NCBI GenBank assembly: GCA_029747585.1
Contig: JAPEVF010000063.1
Location: 1-64,000, forward strand
Reading direction: 5' to 3'
From: Pleurotus djamor
Lineage: Eukaryota > Basidiomycota > Agaricomycetes > Agaricales > Pleurotaceae
DNA: 64,000 bases
The notes below the pieces were generated by a model. That model ran no database searches. It was not told where the DNA came from and saw nothing but the letters and a program-made list of their open reading frames with translations. Of this stretch, positions 62,674 to 64,000 are shown piece after piece; the first letter of the stretch is position 1, and each line of letters opens with the position of its first letter. Position numbers and translations under genes: made by a program.

Positions 62674-64000
62674 ATGACCGAGCTATCCCACGAAAATGCT
62701 ACTGCCAAGAGAAACTCCGTTTCCTACAAACGAGTCTTCGTTTCACTCTGGACTCGTAATGGAATGGTGTCGTTCACATCCATCCTCCACGGCTCCACTG
62801 AAGCGAAGTTACTCTCCGCAGACGCGATGCCCGCCTTTTCGATGCCTTTCCCAGTAGAACTAGTTGAAATCGTTATCTCTTTCGTCGACTACAAGACCCT
62901 CTCTCCATGCTCGCTCGTTTCGAAAACATGGGCAGCGATATGCCAACCTGGCTTTTTCTCAGATCTCACTGTGAATTACGAGGAACCATACGGCACCAAG
63001 CGGCGACTCAAGAGGTTGAACAAGATTTTTGCCGACTCACCCCATCTCGCCCGCCATTTTGAAGAAGTGACTCTAGATCTCTACTCTTTCCACGCGGCCC
63101 CCAAGGCTTTCGACAAATACCTTCCCTCGATTCTGGACCGCTTAACTCATGTCGAGAGCTTCCATATCATCAGCAAAGCGTTCAACTTCGAAGATTTCTC
63201 GCTGACGATGGCTGAAGCTATTTTTAGCATGCTCTCGAGGTGCCCCTTGGAGAAACTGCAGCTCACTCGGACTGGCTTTGAATCGCTGGAAACGCTTCTC
63301 TCCCTTTTCACTTTATGCTCAGAGTCTCTCCAGGAACTTGACCTATCTCGCGTATACTTTGAAGCTGACGAGGAGGAGTTTCACGACGCCGCCCTCGATC
63401 CTATCGAATTCCCATGTCTCCAAACAGCTGTTTTCGACAGCGAAGACTAGGCAGGTTGGTTACCAGCCTAAGCGAAGACGCCTATAGTATCGCTGCCCAT
63501 GGGATCCTAGACATGCCCAATCTTTCTACATACAAACACAAATTCCAACTGTTCAACTCCCAAGGGCCATTCGTCGTACCCAGCTTCGTTCCTGCCAAGA
63601 TACCCGCGTTGACCCTCACTTTCTTAAGCGCAGAGCGAGACACCCTTAAGCATGTCTTCCACCCCGATTTCGTCAAGTCGCCCGTCCCGCCCGTCTTTCT
63701 AGATACCACTCGCTACGACAATCTGTGCGACCTCACGCTCTCCACGCAAATCCTCTTGTTGGACGAATACACAGCCCTTCCCGTCATCGCGAGCTTCCTA
63801 GACCGTGCAACTTCCGAGAGTCTCTTACGCCTTGAGTATCTGACAATCCAAATCAAGCTTCAAATCACTGAAAGTCGGCTGGTTTGCCCTCTCGACTGGG
63901 AAAATGGGGCGTGGAAGGAATTGGATGCCAGACTTGCGGCTGTGTCCGACACGTATGTGACGTTCATCGTGACGCTGTACACGTACAAGCCGAGCGGCGC
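62674..64000 (+). CDS. F-box protein, partial, with frameshift
   Basis: The gene runs off the window end. From ATG 62674 (an alternative ATG lies at 62827) it encodes an F-box at about residues 54-95 (FPVELVEIVISFVDYKTLSP, CSLVSKTWAAICQPGFF), followed by leucine-rich-repeat-like text typical of the large Agaricomycete F-box/LRR families that recruit SCF ubiquitin-ligase substrates. The frame stops at 63448, but coding continues in another frame (RLVTSLSEDAYSIAAHG, LRLEYLTIQIKLQI) to the end. A single missing T in the TTTT run near 63431 would join the two parts. Given the other homopolymer problems in this assembly, a base-call error is likelier than a pseudogene. Confidence 0.8.

Overview
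This window is eukaryotic nuclear DNA from a filamentous basidiomycete, most likely an Agaricomycete (mushroom-forming fungus). The grounds are multi-exon genes with mostly 50-70 nt GT-AG introns, fungal housekeeping proteins (Akr1, Cho2, Nst1, Neo1, Asf1), and a small protein resembling the beta-trefoil protease inhibitors of mushrooms. The assembly is draft quality. There is a 789-nt N gap at 11361-12149, and scattered single Ns and homopolymer miscalls break reading frames. I see no rRNA, tRNA, CRISPR array or intact transposon.

Layout. 373-4340 (+): a disordered zinc-knuckle/AT-hook protein. 4534-5234 (-): an unrecognised Ser/Pro-rich protein. 5235-7801: low-complexity intergenic DNA. 7802-10978 (+): the cullin neddylation factor Dcn1, with unusually long introns. 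10979-16532: gap, tandem repeat and DNA without a convincing gene. 16533-19300 (+): a DHHC palmitoyltransferase. 19735-22069 (+): ornithine aminotransferase. 22969-27222 (+): phosphatidylethanolamine methyltransferase Cho2. 27420-28234 (+): a zinc deaminase-fold protein. 28296-29439 (-): an ALKBH6-type Fe(II)/2OG dioxygenase. About 29542-30885 (-): a Zn2Cys6 regulator obscured by a frameshift. 32779-35445 (+): the ankyrin DHHC enzyme Akr1. 37206-38435 (+): a BAG-domain protein. 39331-40982 (+): eEF1B gamma. 41347-45529 (+): Nst1. 45726-50059 (-): the P4-ATPase flippase Neo1, divergent from a Golgi pH regulator (50434-52415, +). 53126-53762 (+): the beta-trefoil-like inhibitor candidate. 54245-59129 (-): a large RasGEF, divergent from the histone chaperone Asf1 (59433-60275, +). 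62674 to the window end (+): a partial F-box protein.

The genes do not form a biosynthetic cluster. Several act on membranes: Cho2 makes the PC precursor from PE, Neo1 flips PE-type lipids, two DHHC enzymes acylate proteins, and the Golgi pH regulator acts in the same compartments. That grouping may be chance. Exon chains were built by hand from splice signals. For DCN1, both DHHC genes, OAT, CHO2, the deaminase, ALKBH6, BAG, eEF1B gamma, NST1, GPHR, ASF1, RasGEF, the inhibitor and the first gene, the summed exon lengths are multiples of three (after dropping spurious Ns where stated).

I found no clearly new multi-gene system. The best leads are the deaminase with widely separated zinc ligands, the inhibitor gene with a TGA just before a protein-like tail, four apparent GC-AG introns, a duplicated block inside a Dcn1 intron, a short dispersed repeat inside an eEF1B gamma intron, and the hidden Zn2Cys6 gene.
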